NCBI GenBank assembly: GCA_021157485.1
Contig: JAGGWO010000028.1
Span: forward strand, 1-10,806
Source of the DNA: Sulfurimonas sp.
GTDB lineage: Bacteria > Campylobacterota > Campylobacteria > Campylobacterales > Sulfurimonadaceae
Length of the DNA: 10,806 nt
Reading direction: 5' to 3'
Position numbers and translations under genes: made by a program. The notes below the pieces were generated by a model. It had not been told where the DNA came from. It saw only the letters and a program-made list of their open reading frames with translations, and searched no databases. This document shows positions 1 to 7,076 of the stretch, piece after piece; position 1 is the first letter of the stretch; each line of letters opens with the position of its first letter.

Positions 1-1
1 A

Positions 2-1333
2 ATATATTTAGGATTTATATCTACACTATTACTTTTTAGCTACGCCAACGCTACAGTTTTAGACAATTCACTCGTCGTATATAATGGAAATGTCGGGCTT
101 GTTCATGAAGCTAAAAATATCAAGATTAACAAAAGTGACTCAACTATTACTTATGAAGATGTTGCCAATACAATCGAGACTGATTCCGTTAATGTAAAAT
201 TGCCTAGTTCTGTACAACTCTACTCGCAACAGTACCGCTTTGATAAACTGACATTATCAAAGCTACTTGATGCGCATATAGACAAAGCTGTTCAAGTTCG
301 TATCTTAAAAAATGCCAAAGAGTTTAAAGTCATAAACGCAACCCTGCTCTCCAACAATGGGAACTCTTCATTAGTTAAAACTGACAAGAGTAAAATTATC
401 TCAGTAAATTCCAGAGATATAATCTTTAAAAGCATTCCAAGTGAACTATTAACTAAACCCTCACTCGTTTGGAACATCAAAGCATCAAAAATGCTAAACA
501 CAAAAATGGAGATAGATTATCTCATCAAGAATATCACGTGGAGCAGTGACTATATTTTAAATCTTGATGAAAACAGTGCAAATCTTAGTGGTTGGATAAC
601 TATAAATAATCGCTCAGGGAAAAAGTTTAGCGATACTTCACTTTATGTTTTAGCAGGAGAGATAAATAGAGCTTCAAAACCAACTTATAGACGTGAGGTA
701 GTGTACGCAAAAGCTATGGCTGACTCAGCACCCGTAAGTCAAGAAGCTCATGAAGGCTATCATTTTTATACTATTCCTTTTAAAGTTAATCTTGCGAACA
801 ACGAAAAAACGCAGATAAAATTCACTGATAAAAAGAGTCTGAAATTTAGCAGAAAATATAGTGCAAGACTTCATAATCCACTCTATCTAAGAGGAGAGAT
901 TAAAAGTGACGTGACGCAATACATAAAGCTAAAAGGTCTTGATATACCGCTACCAAAAGGTGTAGTGAGAACATACTCAAAACTTCGTGACACATCTATA
1001 CTTTTAGGGGAGACAAATATAAAACATACTCCTAAAGATACAGATATTGAGTTGAAGCTTGGTAAGAACTTTGACTTAAAAGTAACACAGAGCATTCTAA
1101 AAAGAGATGACTCTCAGCGTTATTATATTGCTGATATCAATTACACTCTAAAAAACAGCTCAGACAAAAGTAAAACTGTAGAACTTCTTATTCCATTTAA
1201 CAGAAATAAAAATTCTATAATCAAATCATCTCAAAAATATGAATTTACTAAGGGAAATTTAGTTACATTTAGCCTTACAATTAAAGCAAACTCATCAAAG
1301 AGTTTCAAAGTGCATTTTGAGACTAAAAAATAG
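2..1333 (+). CDS. Exported DUF4139-type protein, 5' end outside window
   Basis: The reading frame is open from base 2 to the TAG at 1331-1333, giving 443 visible residues, so the gene begins before the window. The first visible residues form the hydrophobic core and end of a signal peptide (LLLFSYANA, likely cut after ANA, followed by TVLDNSLVVYNGNVGLVHE), which puts the protein in the periplasm or outer envelope. The rest is beta-rich: an N-terminal part with lysine/serine-rich strands, then a long C-terminal domain with WSSDYILNLDENSANLSGWI and KTVELLIPF, which resemble the DUF4139 family. The family has no settled biochemical role. A TTG at 200 could be called as a start, but the sequence before it continues the same protein and carries the signal peptide. 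The exonuclease gene follows after 48 bases on the same strand. The family call is by eye; export is more certain than the family name. Confidence 0.75.
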   Translation: MYLGFISTLLLFSYANATVLDNSLVVYNGNVGLVHEAKNIKINKSDSTITYEDVANTIETDSVNVKLPSSVQLYSQQYRFDKLTLSKLLDAHIDKAVQVRILKNAKEFKVINATLLSNNGNSSLVKTDKSKIISVNSRDIIFKSIPSELLTKPSLVWNIKASKMLNTKMEIDYLIKNITWSSDYILNLDENSANLSGWITINNRSGKKFSDTSLYVLAGEINRASKPTYRREVVYAKAMADSAPVSQEAHEGYHFYTIPFKVNLANNEKTQIKFTDKKSLKFSRKYSARLHNPLYLRGEIKSDVTQYIKLKGLDIPLPKGVVRTYSKLRDTSILLGETNIKHTPKDTDIELKLGKNFDLKVTQSILKRDDSQRYYIADINYTLKNSSDKSKTVELLIPFNRNKNSIIKSSQKYEFTKGNLVTFSLTIKANSSKSFKVHFETKK

Positions 1334-1381
1334 GAAATTTAATGGCTATAAGAATTAAAATTCAATGCAGGGAGGCACTAA

Positions 1382-2131
1382 ATGCCGAGTCGTAAAAAAT
1401 ATATTATTTTAGATACGGAAACAACAGGAACAGGCGAAAACGACAAAGTCATTCAACTTGGATATATAGTTTTAGGAGCTCCCGAGATTGAAGTTCATAA
1501 TGAGTTTTGTTCATGTGATACAGAGATAAATTTTGGGGCTATGGAAGTTCATGGGATTACTCCAGACATGATTGAAGGTAAACCAACATGTCAAGAAACA
1601 ACAGCTTACAAAAGACTGCAAGAGCTAAATACAAATGAGAACTATATGATAATCCACAACGCTCCATTTGATTTAGGTATGCTTGAAAAAGAGGGCTTTA
1701 AGACTCAGATGAAAGTAATAGATACTCTTAGAGTGGCAAAACACGTTTTGCCTGATGAAGAAGCTCACAGACTACAATACTTCCGCTATAAAATGGATCT
1801 TTATAAAGAAGAGGATAAAGAGGCAGATGCTCTTGGTATAGTTGTAAAAGCTCACGATGCTATCGGTGATGTTTTAATTTTGAAACTGTTTCTCTCAAAA
1901 CTAAAAGATATAGTCAGTGCAGAGTTTCCAGGTCAAAATCCTGTTGAGAAAATGGTTGACTTAACAGCTACTCCAATACTTGTAAAAACATTTAGATTTG
2001 GAAAACACAAAGGAAAAGCTCTAGAAGAAGTAGCACGTGAGGATGCAGGTTATCTCAGATGGATGTTAAGTTCAATGGACAATCTTGATGATGATATGAG
2101 ATACTCCATAAACCATGTTTTAGGTGCTTAA
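1382..2131 (+). CDS. DnaQ/ExoX-type 3'-5' exonuclease with ExoX-like C-terminal domain
   Basis: This is a DEDDh-family 3'-5' exonuclease of 249 residues, predicted cytoplasmic, that removes nucleotides from DNA 3' ends with two metal ions. All three Exo motifs are visible: ILDTETTG (D11, E13), HNAPFD (D97) and HDAIGD (H158, D163), so the active site looks complete. Residues about 203-245 (FRFGKHKGKALEEVA onward, with DAGYLRWML) match the small C-terminal domain found in exodeoxyribonuclease X-like proteins, formerly called DUF3820. It is much too short to be a full replicative polymerase subunit and has no BRCT or UvrC part, so a repair or DNA-end-processing role is more likely than proofreading. 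The ATG at 1382 is supported by a strong AGGGAGG at 1369-1375. The gene may be cotranscribed with the DUF4139 gene upstream and ends 2 bases from the convergent FecR gene. Confidence 0.9.
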   Translation: MPSRKKYIILDTETTGTGENDKVIQLGYIVLGAPEIEVHNEFCSCDTEINFGAMEVHGITPDMIEGKPTCQETTAYKRLQELNTNENYMIIHNAPFDLGMLEKEGFKTQMKVIDTLRVAKHVLPDEEAHRLQYFRYKMDLYKEEDKEADALGIVVKAHDAIGDVLILKLFLSKLKDIVSAEFPGQNPVEKMVDLTATPILVKTFRFGKHKGKALEEVAREDAGYLRWMLSSMDNLDDDMRYSINHVLGA

Positions 2132-2133
2132 AA

Positions 2134-2556
2134 CTACTGCACCTTTATCATAAACTTCGTACCTCTGATTCCAACTGTCGCTTCGGGAGTTTTAAATATA
2201 AAATTCTCAGGAGAGAGCTCTCCAATTTTTCCGGACTCAAAAGAGACTGTACCCTTATTAAGTGTTAACTCAAACTTATAGCTTTTCTCTTTCATTGCAA
2301 AGATATACTTATCTAAAATCAAAATACTGTTTGCACCTAAAACTAAAACTGAGTTATCTTTAAAAATCATTGTTATGCCACTTTTATCGCCTGTTGTAAT
2401 GAGCATCTTTTCACTCAACCAGTCAGACTGCTTTACTGTGATAGTTTTTTCATTATCTTTAGCAGTCACCTCTCCCTTTACTTTTTGAGCAAACGCAATA
2501 TCTTTTGCATATAAAGAGATAAATAATATTGATATAATTAAAAGTATTTTTTTCAT
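2134..2556 (-). CDS. Small secreted FecR-domain protein
   Basis: A 140-residue protein with a clear signal peptide (MKKILLIISILFISLYA, probably cut near residue 17) followed by a single FecR domain. Visible FecR hallmarks are the early VKGEVT strand, LITTGDKSGITMIFKDNSVL, LNKGTVSFESGK and the closing TPEATVGIRGTKF. Classical FecR is a membrane sigma-factor regulator with an N-terminal cytoplasmic part. Here there is only an exported domain, so it cannot act on a sigma factor directly and is better seen as a periplasmic or surface ligand-binding or assembly domain. It starts 15 bases after the CHASE2-HD-GYP stop, with an AAGG Shine-Dalgarno in that gap, so it is very likely the last gene of the OmpA / CHASE2-HD-GYP / FecR unit. 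The 3' end meets the exonuclease gene tail to tail. Confidence 0.85.
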   Translation of the reverse strand: MKKILLIISILFISLYAKDIAFAQKVKGEVTAKDNEKTITVKQSDWLSEKMLITTGDKSGITMIFKDNSVLVLGANSILILDKYIFAMKEKSYKFELTLNKGTVSFESGKIGELSPENFIFKTPEATVGIRGTKFMIKVQ

Positions 2557-2571
2557 GATTTTTTTCCTTTT

Positions 2572-4500
2572 TTAATCTTGATATTCTTGGGCTATTTTAT
2601 AGAACTCTTCTTTTATTTCCATGAATGCATCGACAAGAACTGGGTCAAAATGAGTTCCCTTGCCATCCTTGATAATCTCAACTGTCTTCTCAAAGGAAAA
2701 TGCTCCTTTATAGACACGTTTACTCACAAGTGCATCATATACATCAGAGATAGCCATAAATCTACTCTCTAAAGGTATCTCTTCACCTTTTAGACCTTCA
2801 GGGTATCCACTTCCATCCCATTTTTCATGATGATAGTGTGCGATATTTTTAGCCATAATTAAAAAACTATTCCCTTTATAGCTTGAGATTGCATTATTTA
2901 TAATATGCTTTCCTAAATCAGCATGTGTTTTCATAACTTCATACTCCATATCGGTCAGTTTACCCTCTTTTTTAAGAATAGCGTCTGCAATACCTATTTT
3001 TCCTATATCATGCATAGGAGATGTGAAGTACATCATCTCAATCATCTCACGTGAGAGCTCATTTTTGTATATCCCTTTTGAGTAAATATATTCAGCCAAA
3101 AGTTTGATGTATTTTTTGGTACGAACTATATGTGCACCTGTCTCAAAGTCATGAACCTCTGCAACATGACTCATGCTATCCATAAACGCAATGTGTGAGC
3201 GATTCAACTCTTGGCTAAACTCTTTTTTATCATAAGTATCTATAAATATAAAAATAATACTAATTAAAAAGAAGTGCATTAAAAAAGGTAAAAGAAAATA
3301 GCCTATGGAGAGGTATAAACCGTTCCATAGTGAATAAAAATTTATAAATACACTTAAAACTACAACACTGATAAAAAGCAGTAAAATGTAACTATTCTCT
3401 TTTTTAAAGAGTAAAAAAGCAAGTAAAAGAGTCAGAACAAGTGCTATATAAATATTTATTAACTTAAAATTTTGGGGTTGCACAAGTAGCTCATCATGCA
3501 ATAGATTATCTATCATAGTTGCATGAACTTGTATGCCAGCCATACTTCTACCTTTTGGTACAACTACTTGATCATGCAAAGCTGTCGCTGAAGATCCGAT
3601 TAAAACTATTTTGCCACGTAACTGCTCTGCGTTTACACTGTTACTCAAAATATCTAAAACAGAGACTTTTTTATACCAACTGTCATGATAAAAGCTCAGT
3701 AGAACATTTGATTTTTGATCTGTTTCAAACTTATGTTGCATTACTTCAAAGTTATTACGTGAAACTTTTAGCTCTGGACTTATACTCAAGAGTGTCTCCA
3801 AACCTAGTGATGGTACTAGCTTATCTTGATACTTTTTTACTAACTGATAGCGTCTTAAAATTCCATCTTCATCGATATTTGTATTTATAAAACCAAAATT
3901 TTCTACACCACTTGTTAACTCTGGAGTATTTTGTAAAACATAAGGATAATTTTTTACAGCAAAAATATTAGGCGTTATCTCTAGTTTACTTTTCACTTCA
4001 TACGAGTCATTTGAAATTTTTTCTCTACTGAGATAAATACTCATGACACTCTGTGTACTCTTTAAGATATCAGCAAAAATAGCATCATTATCTTGTAAGT
4101 CATGAGGAATACCTGTCACATTTATATCTATATTAAAGTAATTTTTGTAGAAGTTTTTAATTTGTTTTAGAGAAGTTCTATCCTTTTCAGGAAAAATAAT
4201 ATCTATACCGATTGCAGCTGGAGATGTAGCACTAATCTTACTTAAAAGTGTTGCTAAAATAACACGAGACCAAGGCCATTGACCAATAGCATCTAAACTT
4301 TTTTCATCTATATCCACTATAACAACATTTGATTCTGAAGACTTATTTTTATATGAATCTATATACTCTTTTGAGATATCAAATATCTTATAATCTAAAT
4401 TTTTAATTATACTACTACTGTAGATAAAGTAGTGTGTAGTTAAAATAAAGAGTGTTATAAGAAGGTAGAGTGATACTCTTTTTATATCTAGCGAATTAAT
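2572..4500 (-). CDS. CHASE2 sensor with HD-GYP c-di-GMP phosphodiesterase domain (non-canonical start)
   Basis: An inner-membrane sensor. In order: an N-terminal membrane helix (VSLYLLITLFILTT), an extracytoplasmic CHASE2 domain beginning VVIVDIDEKSL with GQWPWSR and GIDIIFPEKD and ending near GKIVLIGSSA / GIQVHATMIDNLL, three closely spaced membrane helices (coding roughly bases 3240-3460), then a cytoplasmic HD-GYP domain. The HD pair (MHDIGKIGI) and the full signature HHEKWDGSGYP are intact, so c-di-GMP hydrolysis is predicted. Numbered from the first canonical start (GTG at 4317), HD is at 436-437 and the signature at 496-506. That GTG cannot be the true start: it falls inside VVIVDIDE, the first CHASE2 strand, and loses the first helix. 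The frame runs back to a stop at 4513-4515 with no ATG, GTG or TTG. Candidates are ATT at 4500, with AAGGG seven bases before it, or ATA at 4485, giving KRVSLYLL. The chosen start is therefore tentative. The 5' end overlaps or abuts the OmpA stop. Confidence 0.88.
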   Translation of the reverse strand: MNSLDIKRVSLYLLITLFILTTHYFIYSSSIIKNLDYKIFDISKEYIDSYKNKSSESNVVIVDIDEKSLDAIGQWPWSRVILATLLSKISATSPAAIGIDIIFPEKDRTSLKQIKNFYKNYFNIDINVTGIPHDLQDNDAIFADILKSTQSVMSIYLSREKISNDSYEVKSKLEITPNIFAVKNYPYVLQNTPELTSGVENFGFINTNIDEDGILRRYQLVKKYQDKLVPSLGLETLLSISPELKVSRNNFEVMQHKFETDQKSNVLLSFYHDSWYKKVSVLDILSNSVNAEQLRGKIVLIGSSATALHDQVVVPKGRSMAGIQVHATMIDNLLHDELLVQPQNFKLINIYIALVLTLLLAFLLFKKENSYILLLFISVVVLSVFINFYSLWNGLYLSIGYFLLPFLMHFFLISIIFIFIDTYDKKEFSQELNRSHIAFMDSMSHVAEVHDFETGAHIVRTKKYIKLLAEYIYSKGIYKNELSREMIEMMYFTSPMHDIGKIGIADAILKKEGKLTDMEYEVMKTHADLGKHIINNAISSYKGNSFLIMAKNIAHYHHEKWDGSGYPEGLKGEEIPLESRFMAISDVYDALVSKRVYKGAFSFEKTVEIIKDGKGTHFDPVLVDAFMEIKEEFYKIAQEYQD

Positions 4501-5651
4501 ATCTCTACCCTTCTATTAAGTACCTCACTTACCCCATCTGCAGTTTTAACAGCTAAGTTATACTCACCATATGACTCAACTTGAATATGAAGGTATTTAA
4601 CTCCACTGTCTCTAATTTTTCGAGCAACAATCTCTGCTCTAGTTTTTGCAAGTTTTGCATTGTAACGTAAAGTTCCCTTGGAGTCAGTATGACCTATTAT
4701 CTGAATATAACTATCTTCTCTTTTAGATAAAAAATCCACTATTTTAGAAAACTGAGCATCTCCGTCAACAAAATCAGTATTATTGAAATAAATTGTAAAT
4801 TTTGTGACATTGTTAGTAGCAAGAACATCACCAAAAATAGCTTTGAGTTTCGCACTAGGCATTGACTTTCGCACTCTTGGTTTATCATTTTCAGATTTTA
4901 TAAATGTATAGTCATTTACCTTATCTATAGTGATAGATTCTTGTTTTGTTGAGACCGTTATCGCATTTTTACTTTTCTTGTTGTCTGCAAGTAAAATTAT
5001 TGTATTAAATTTACACCCTTTAGTATCTACAACAATTCCTTTTTTAGTATTTGGACAGTAATCTTTAATATTTAACACACCATCATCATCTAAATCTAAA
5101 TCCTCTTCTACATATAGACTAATCATAACCCTGTTGTTAGCTCTTTTACCCTCATCACTCTCTTGGCTAAATATGCTATCGAGGCCACCACGATACTCAA
5201 CTGCAATAATCTTTTTTTCTATGCCATTAGCCACTAAATATCTCTCTATCTCTTGTGCATAATCTAGACTCAGTTTTACACTCTGATTTGTATCAAAAGA
5301 GTCTCTAAAAACATTTTGGACTTTATTTGCATAAGTGGTAGAATCAATACTATTTTCATTTTTATCATCTGTGGTTGCATAGGTATGCCCAATAATAGAT
5401 ATGAAGAAATTTCTTTTTCCATTTTCATATGATTCAATCTTTTGAGTAATAGTTTTAAGACTCTCTGAACCAGCAGCAGTTACCTTGTCATTTTCAAAAA
5501 CAATAGCATCAAAACGAATTATCTCATCAAAATCATTACTGAAAAAATAGTTTTTTGATTTGTTTATATCTTCATCTAGATGATACTCGTCGTAGATATC
5601 AGCCGATAAAAGTGTAGAAATTAGTAAAAAAAACGCAACTGCTAAACGCAT
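4488..5651 (-). CDS. OmpA-family protein with two OmpA-like domains around a TSP3 linker
   Basis: A 387-residue exported protein. The signal peptide is MRLAVAFFLLISTLLSA. Residues about 45-182 form a first OmpA-like domain (FDAIVFENDKVTAAG, IIGHT, a closing EGKRANNRVMISL). Residues 186-213 (DLDDDGVLNIKDYCP, then KGIVVDTKGC) are a calcium-binding thrombospondin type 3 repeat. Residues about 285-387 form a second OmpA-like domain (FTIYFNNTDFVDGDAQ, GHTDSKG, closing LNRRVEILIR). Domain 2 keeps the Asp (D323) and Arg (R338) that bind diaminopimelate in OmpA/Pal proteins, so it probably holds peptidoglycan. Domain 1 has Tyr at both places (Y91, Y131). There is no beta-barrel and no lipobox, so this is a periplasmic linker protein rather than a porin. 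The ATG at 5651 has no strong Shine-Dalgarno. It is the first gene of the unit with CHASE2-HD-GYP and FecR. Confidence 0.9.
   Translation of the reverse strand: MRLAVAFFLLISTLLSADIYDEYHLDEDINKSKNYFFSNDFDEIIRFDAIVFENDKVTAAGSESLKTITQKIESYENGKRNFFISIIGHTYATTDDKNENSIDSTTYANKVQNVFRDSFDTNQSVKLSLDYAQEIERYLVANGIEKKIIAVEYRGGLDSIFSQESDEGKRANNRVMISLYVEEDLDLDDDGVLNIKDYCPNTKKGIVVDTKGCKFNTIILLADNKKSKNAITVSTKQESITIDKVNDYTFIKSENDKPRVRKSMPSAKLKAIFGDVLATNNVTKFTIYFNNTDFVDGDAQFSKIVDFLSKREDSYIQIIGHTDSKGTLRYNAKLAKTRAEIVARKIRDSGVKYLHIQVESYGEYNLAVKTADGVSEVLNRRVEILIR
4508..4512 (-). promoter_or_regulatory. Possible Shine-Dalgarno for CHASE2-HD-GYP (inside OmpA gene)
   Basis: AAGGG on the minus strand lies within the last codons of the OmpA gene, seven bases before the in-frame ATT at 4500-4498. 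Its spacing favours ATT over the ATA at 4485 as start. It also fits translation coupled to the OmpA stop. It could equally be a chance match inside coding sequence. Confidence 0.3.
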
Positions 5652-5678
5652 TGTCTATCCATATTTTTAAGTTGGGAT

Positions 5679-5684
5679 ATTATA
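5679..5684 (-). promoter_or_regulatory. Probable -10 box upstream of OmpA unit
   Basis: A perfect TATAAT on the minus strand lies 27 bases before the OmpA ATG, in the 48-base gap after the NhaC stop. There is no clear -35 box, which is usual for sigma-70 promoters in Campylobacterota. It would let OmpA, CHASE2-HD-GYP and FecR be transcribed apart from the transporter gene. Confidence 0.45.
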
Positions 5685-5699
5685 TCACACAAAGCTTTT

Positions 5700-7064
5700 T
5701 TAAGAGAATACTATAAAGAGTACGAGAGCTATTACTCCGCTGATAAGTGCATATGGTAGTTGCGTTTTAACATGTTCTACAACCTCACAATCGGTTGCAA
5801 GTGAAGATATGATAGTGGTATCTGAGATAGGTGAACAGTGATCTCCAAAAACACCACCACTTATAACTGCACCAATAGCCAGTGCCACATTTGCATCCAT
5901 CGCTACAGCCATAGGAACAGCTACTGGAATCATAATACTAAAAGTTCCCCAGCTTGTTCCTGTTGAGAATGCTATGAGTGAACTTAGTAGAAATATAACA
6001 GCTCCAAGCATATAGACACTAAGATTTTCATCTGCTAAAGAGGCTAAGTATAAGCCAGTACCTAAGTCAGTAGTTACTTTACCAATCGCAAAAGCAAAAA
6101 GAAGTATCATAGCGATAGGAAAGAGTTTTTTTGCTCCTAAAAATGTTGTCTTTACATAAACCTTTGAAGAAATATTTTTACTACCTACATAATAAATAAA
6201 CATAAATCCAAGAGTAACCAGCATCGTGTAAAAGATAGAACTAGAACCACTCCCTTTTAAAATATTTCCATCACCTGTTATGTAAAGAAAAACAAAAACA
6301 GAAACTATCATTAATAGTATCGGCAAAATCATAAGCCACATACTTACATACTCTTTTGAAGAATTACTTTCTATATAAGCAATAGCTTTTGAATTTTTCA
6401 TAGGACCTAAATCAATATTAAACCAAATAGATATGAAGGTTAAAACAACTGCAACCATTGCGTAAAAGTTGTACATTACTGAATCTATTAGTATCTCAAC
6501 ACTATCTCCACCTATAATCCCTTCAGCAATCTGAGAAGAAATAAGACCAAGCAGAAGTGCACCCCAACCATTTAAAACAATCAGTGAACTTACAGGAGCA
6601 GATGTAGAGTCACACACATAAGCCAACTTTGCACGAGAGACTCCCTCTTTATCACAGAGTGGTTTACCAACAGCACCTGCAATAAGAGAGGTAATTGATG
6701 ACTCAATGAAAATAAATATACCGATAACATAGCTCACCAATAATGCACTTCGTGGTGAATTTACTAAAGCTCGTTGAGTATGAACATACTCTACAAAACC
6801 ATTTATTCCTCCACTTTTTTCAATTAGAGCCATTACACTACCAACCAAAATAGCAAAGCCCAATGTTTTTAAAATCCAAGCTTCACTCAAGAGTGAAACA
6901 AATAGAGAAAAAATTGCTTCAAGGGAAACTATAAAAGCAAAATCATGAATAATAAAAATTCCTAGAATAATTCCGCCAAAAAGCGATAGAAGTACATTTT
7001 TTGAATATAAGGCTAGCCCAATAGCAAGCAGGGATGGAAGAAGTGAAAGTGGGGAGAGTTCTAT
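5700..7064 (-). CDS. NhaC-family Na+/H+ (or related) antiporter, apparent ATA start
   Basis: An inner-membrane secondary transporter of the NhaC superfamily, about 454 residues with many hydrophobic helices. The family-typical segments FSTGTSWGTFSIMIPVAVP and GVFGDHCSPISDTTI are clear near the C-terminus, as are ESSITSLIAGAVGKPLCDK and CDSTSAPVSS earlier. Members exchange sodium for protons, or couple sodium or protons to an organic acid; the substrate here cannot be read from sequence. The first canonical start in frame is TTG at 6890 (giving SEAWILKTLGF), but the frame continues upstream through a typical NhaC N-terminus (ELSPLSLLPSLLAIGLA, then two helices) to a stop at 7083-7085, with no ATG, GTG or TTG. 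ATA at 7064-7062 is where the family start should fall and has AGGA eight bases before it. The gene follows the GNAT gene directly, the Shine-Dalgarno overlapping the GNAT stop codon, so the two are probably one transcript. Confidence 0.88.
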   Translation of the reverse strand: MELSPLSLLPSLLAIGLALYSKNVLLSLFGGIILGIFIIHDFAFIVSLEAIFSLFVSLLSEAWILKTLGFAILVGSVMALIEKSGGINGFVEYVHTQRALVNSPRSALLVSYVIGIFIFIESSITSLIAGAVGKPLCDKEGVSRAKLAYVCDSTSAPVSSLIVLNGWGALLLGLISSQIAEGIIGGDSVEILIDSVMYNFYAMVAVVLTFISIWFNIDLGPMKNSKAIAYIESNSSKEYVSMWLMILPILLMIVSVFVFLYITGDGNILKGSGSSSIFYTMLVTLGFMFIYYVGSKNISSKVYVKTTFLGAKKLFPIAMILLFAFAIGKVTTDLGTGLYLASLADENLSVYMLGAVIFLLSSLIAFSTGTSWGTFSIMIPVAVPMAVAMDANVALAIGAVISGGVFGDHCSPISDTTIISSLATDCEVVEHVKTQLPYALISGVIALVLFIVFS

Positions 7065-7072
7065 ATCTATTT

Positions 7073-7076
7073 TCCT
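7073..7076 (-). promoter_or_regulatory. Shine-Dalgarno supporting an ATA start for NhaC
   Basis: AGGA on the minus strand overlaps the TAG stop of the GNAT gene and lies eight bases before ATA at 7064. The position is normal for a ribosome binding site, and no canonical start lies downstream within reach in the NhaC frame. The stop/Shine-Dalgarno overlap suggests translational coupling with the GNAT gene. Confidence 0.45.

Noticed and set aside
200..1333. TTG at 200 as start of the first gene
   Set aside because: The frame is open to the window edge and the upstream part encodes a signal peptide, so the gene is cut by the window rather than starting at 200.
2578..2772. Plus-strand ORF antisense to the HD-GYP 3' end
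   Set aside because: Shadow of the GYP-domain coding sequence with no ribosome binding site or family resemblance.
3519..3890. Plus-strand ORF of 123 codons inside the CHASE2 gene
   Set aside because: It lies antisense within strongly conserved coding sequence and its translation is not protein-like; a shadow frame.
4374..4388. Hairpin AGATAT-CAA-ATATCT
   Set aside because: Six weak A/T pairs inside the CHASE2 coding frame, explained by coding sequence.
5687..5700. AAAAGCTTTG shared by the OmpA promoter region and the 9397-9406 region
   Set aside because: The distance to TATAAT differs (about 5 versus 14 bases), so it is not a shared operator; likely A/T-rich coincidence. AAAGCTTT alone is a loop-less palindrome and no terminator.
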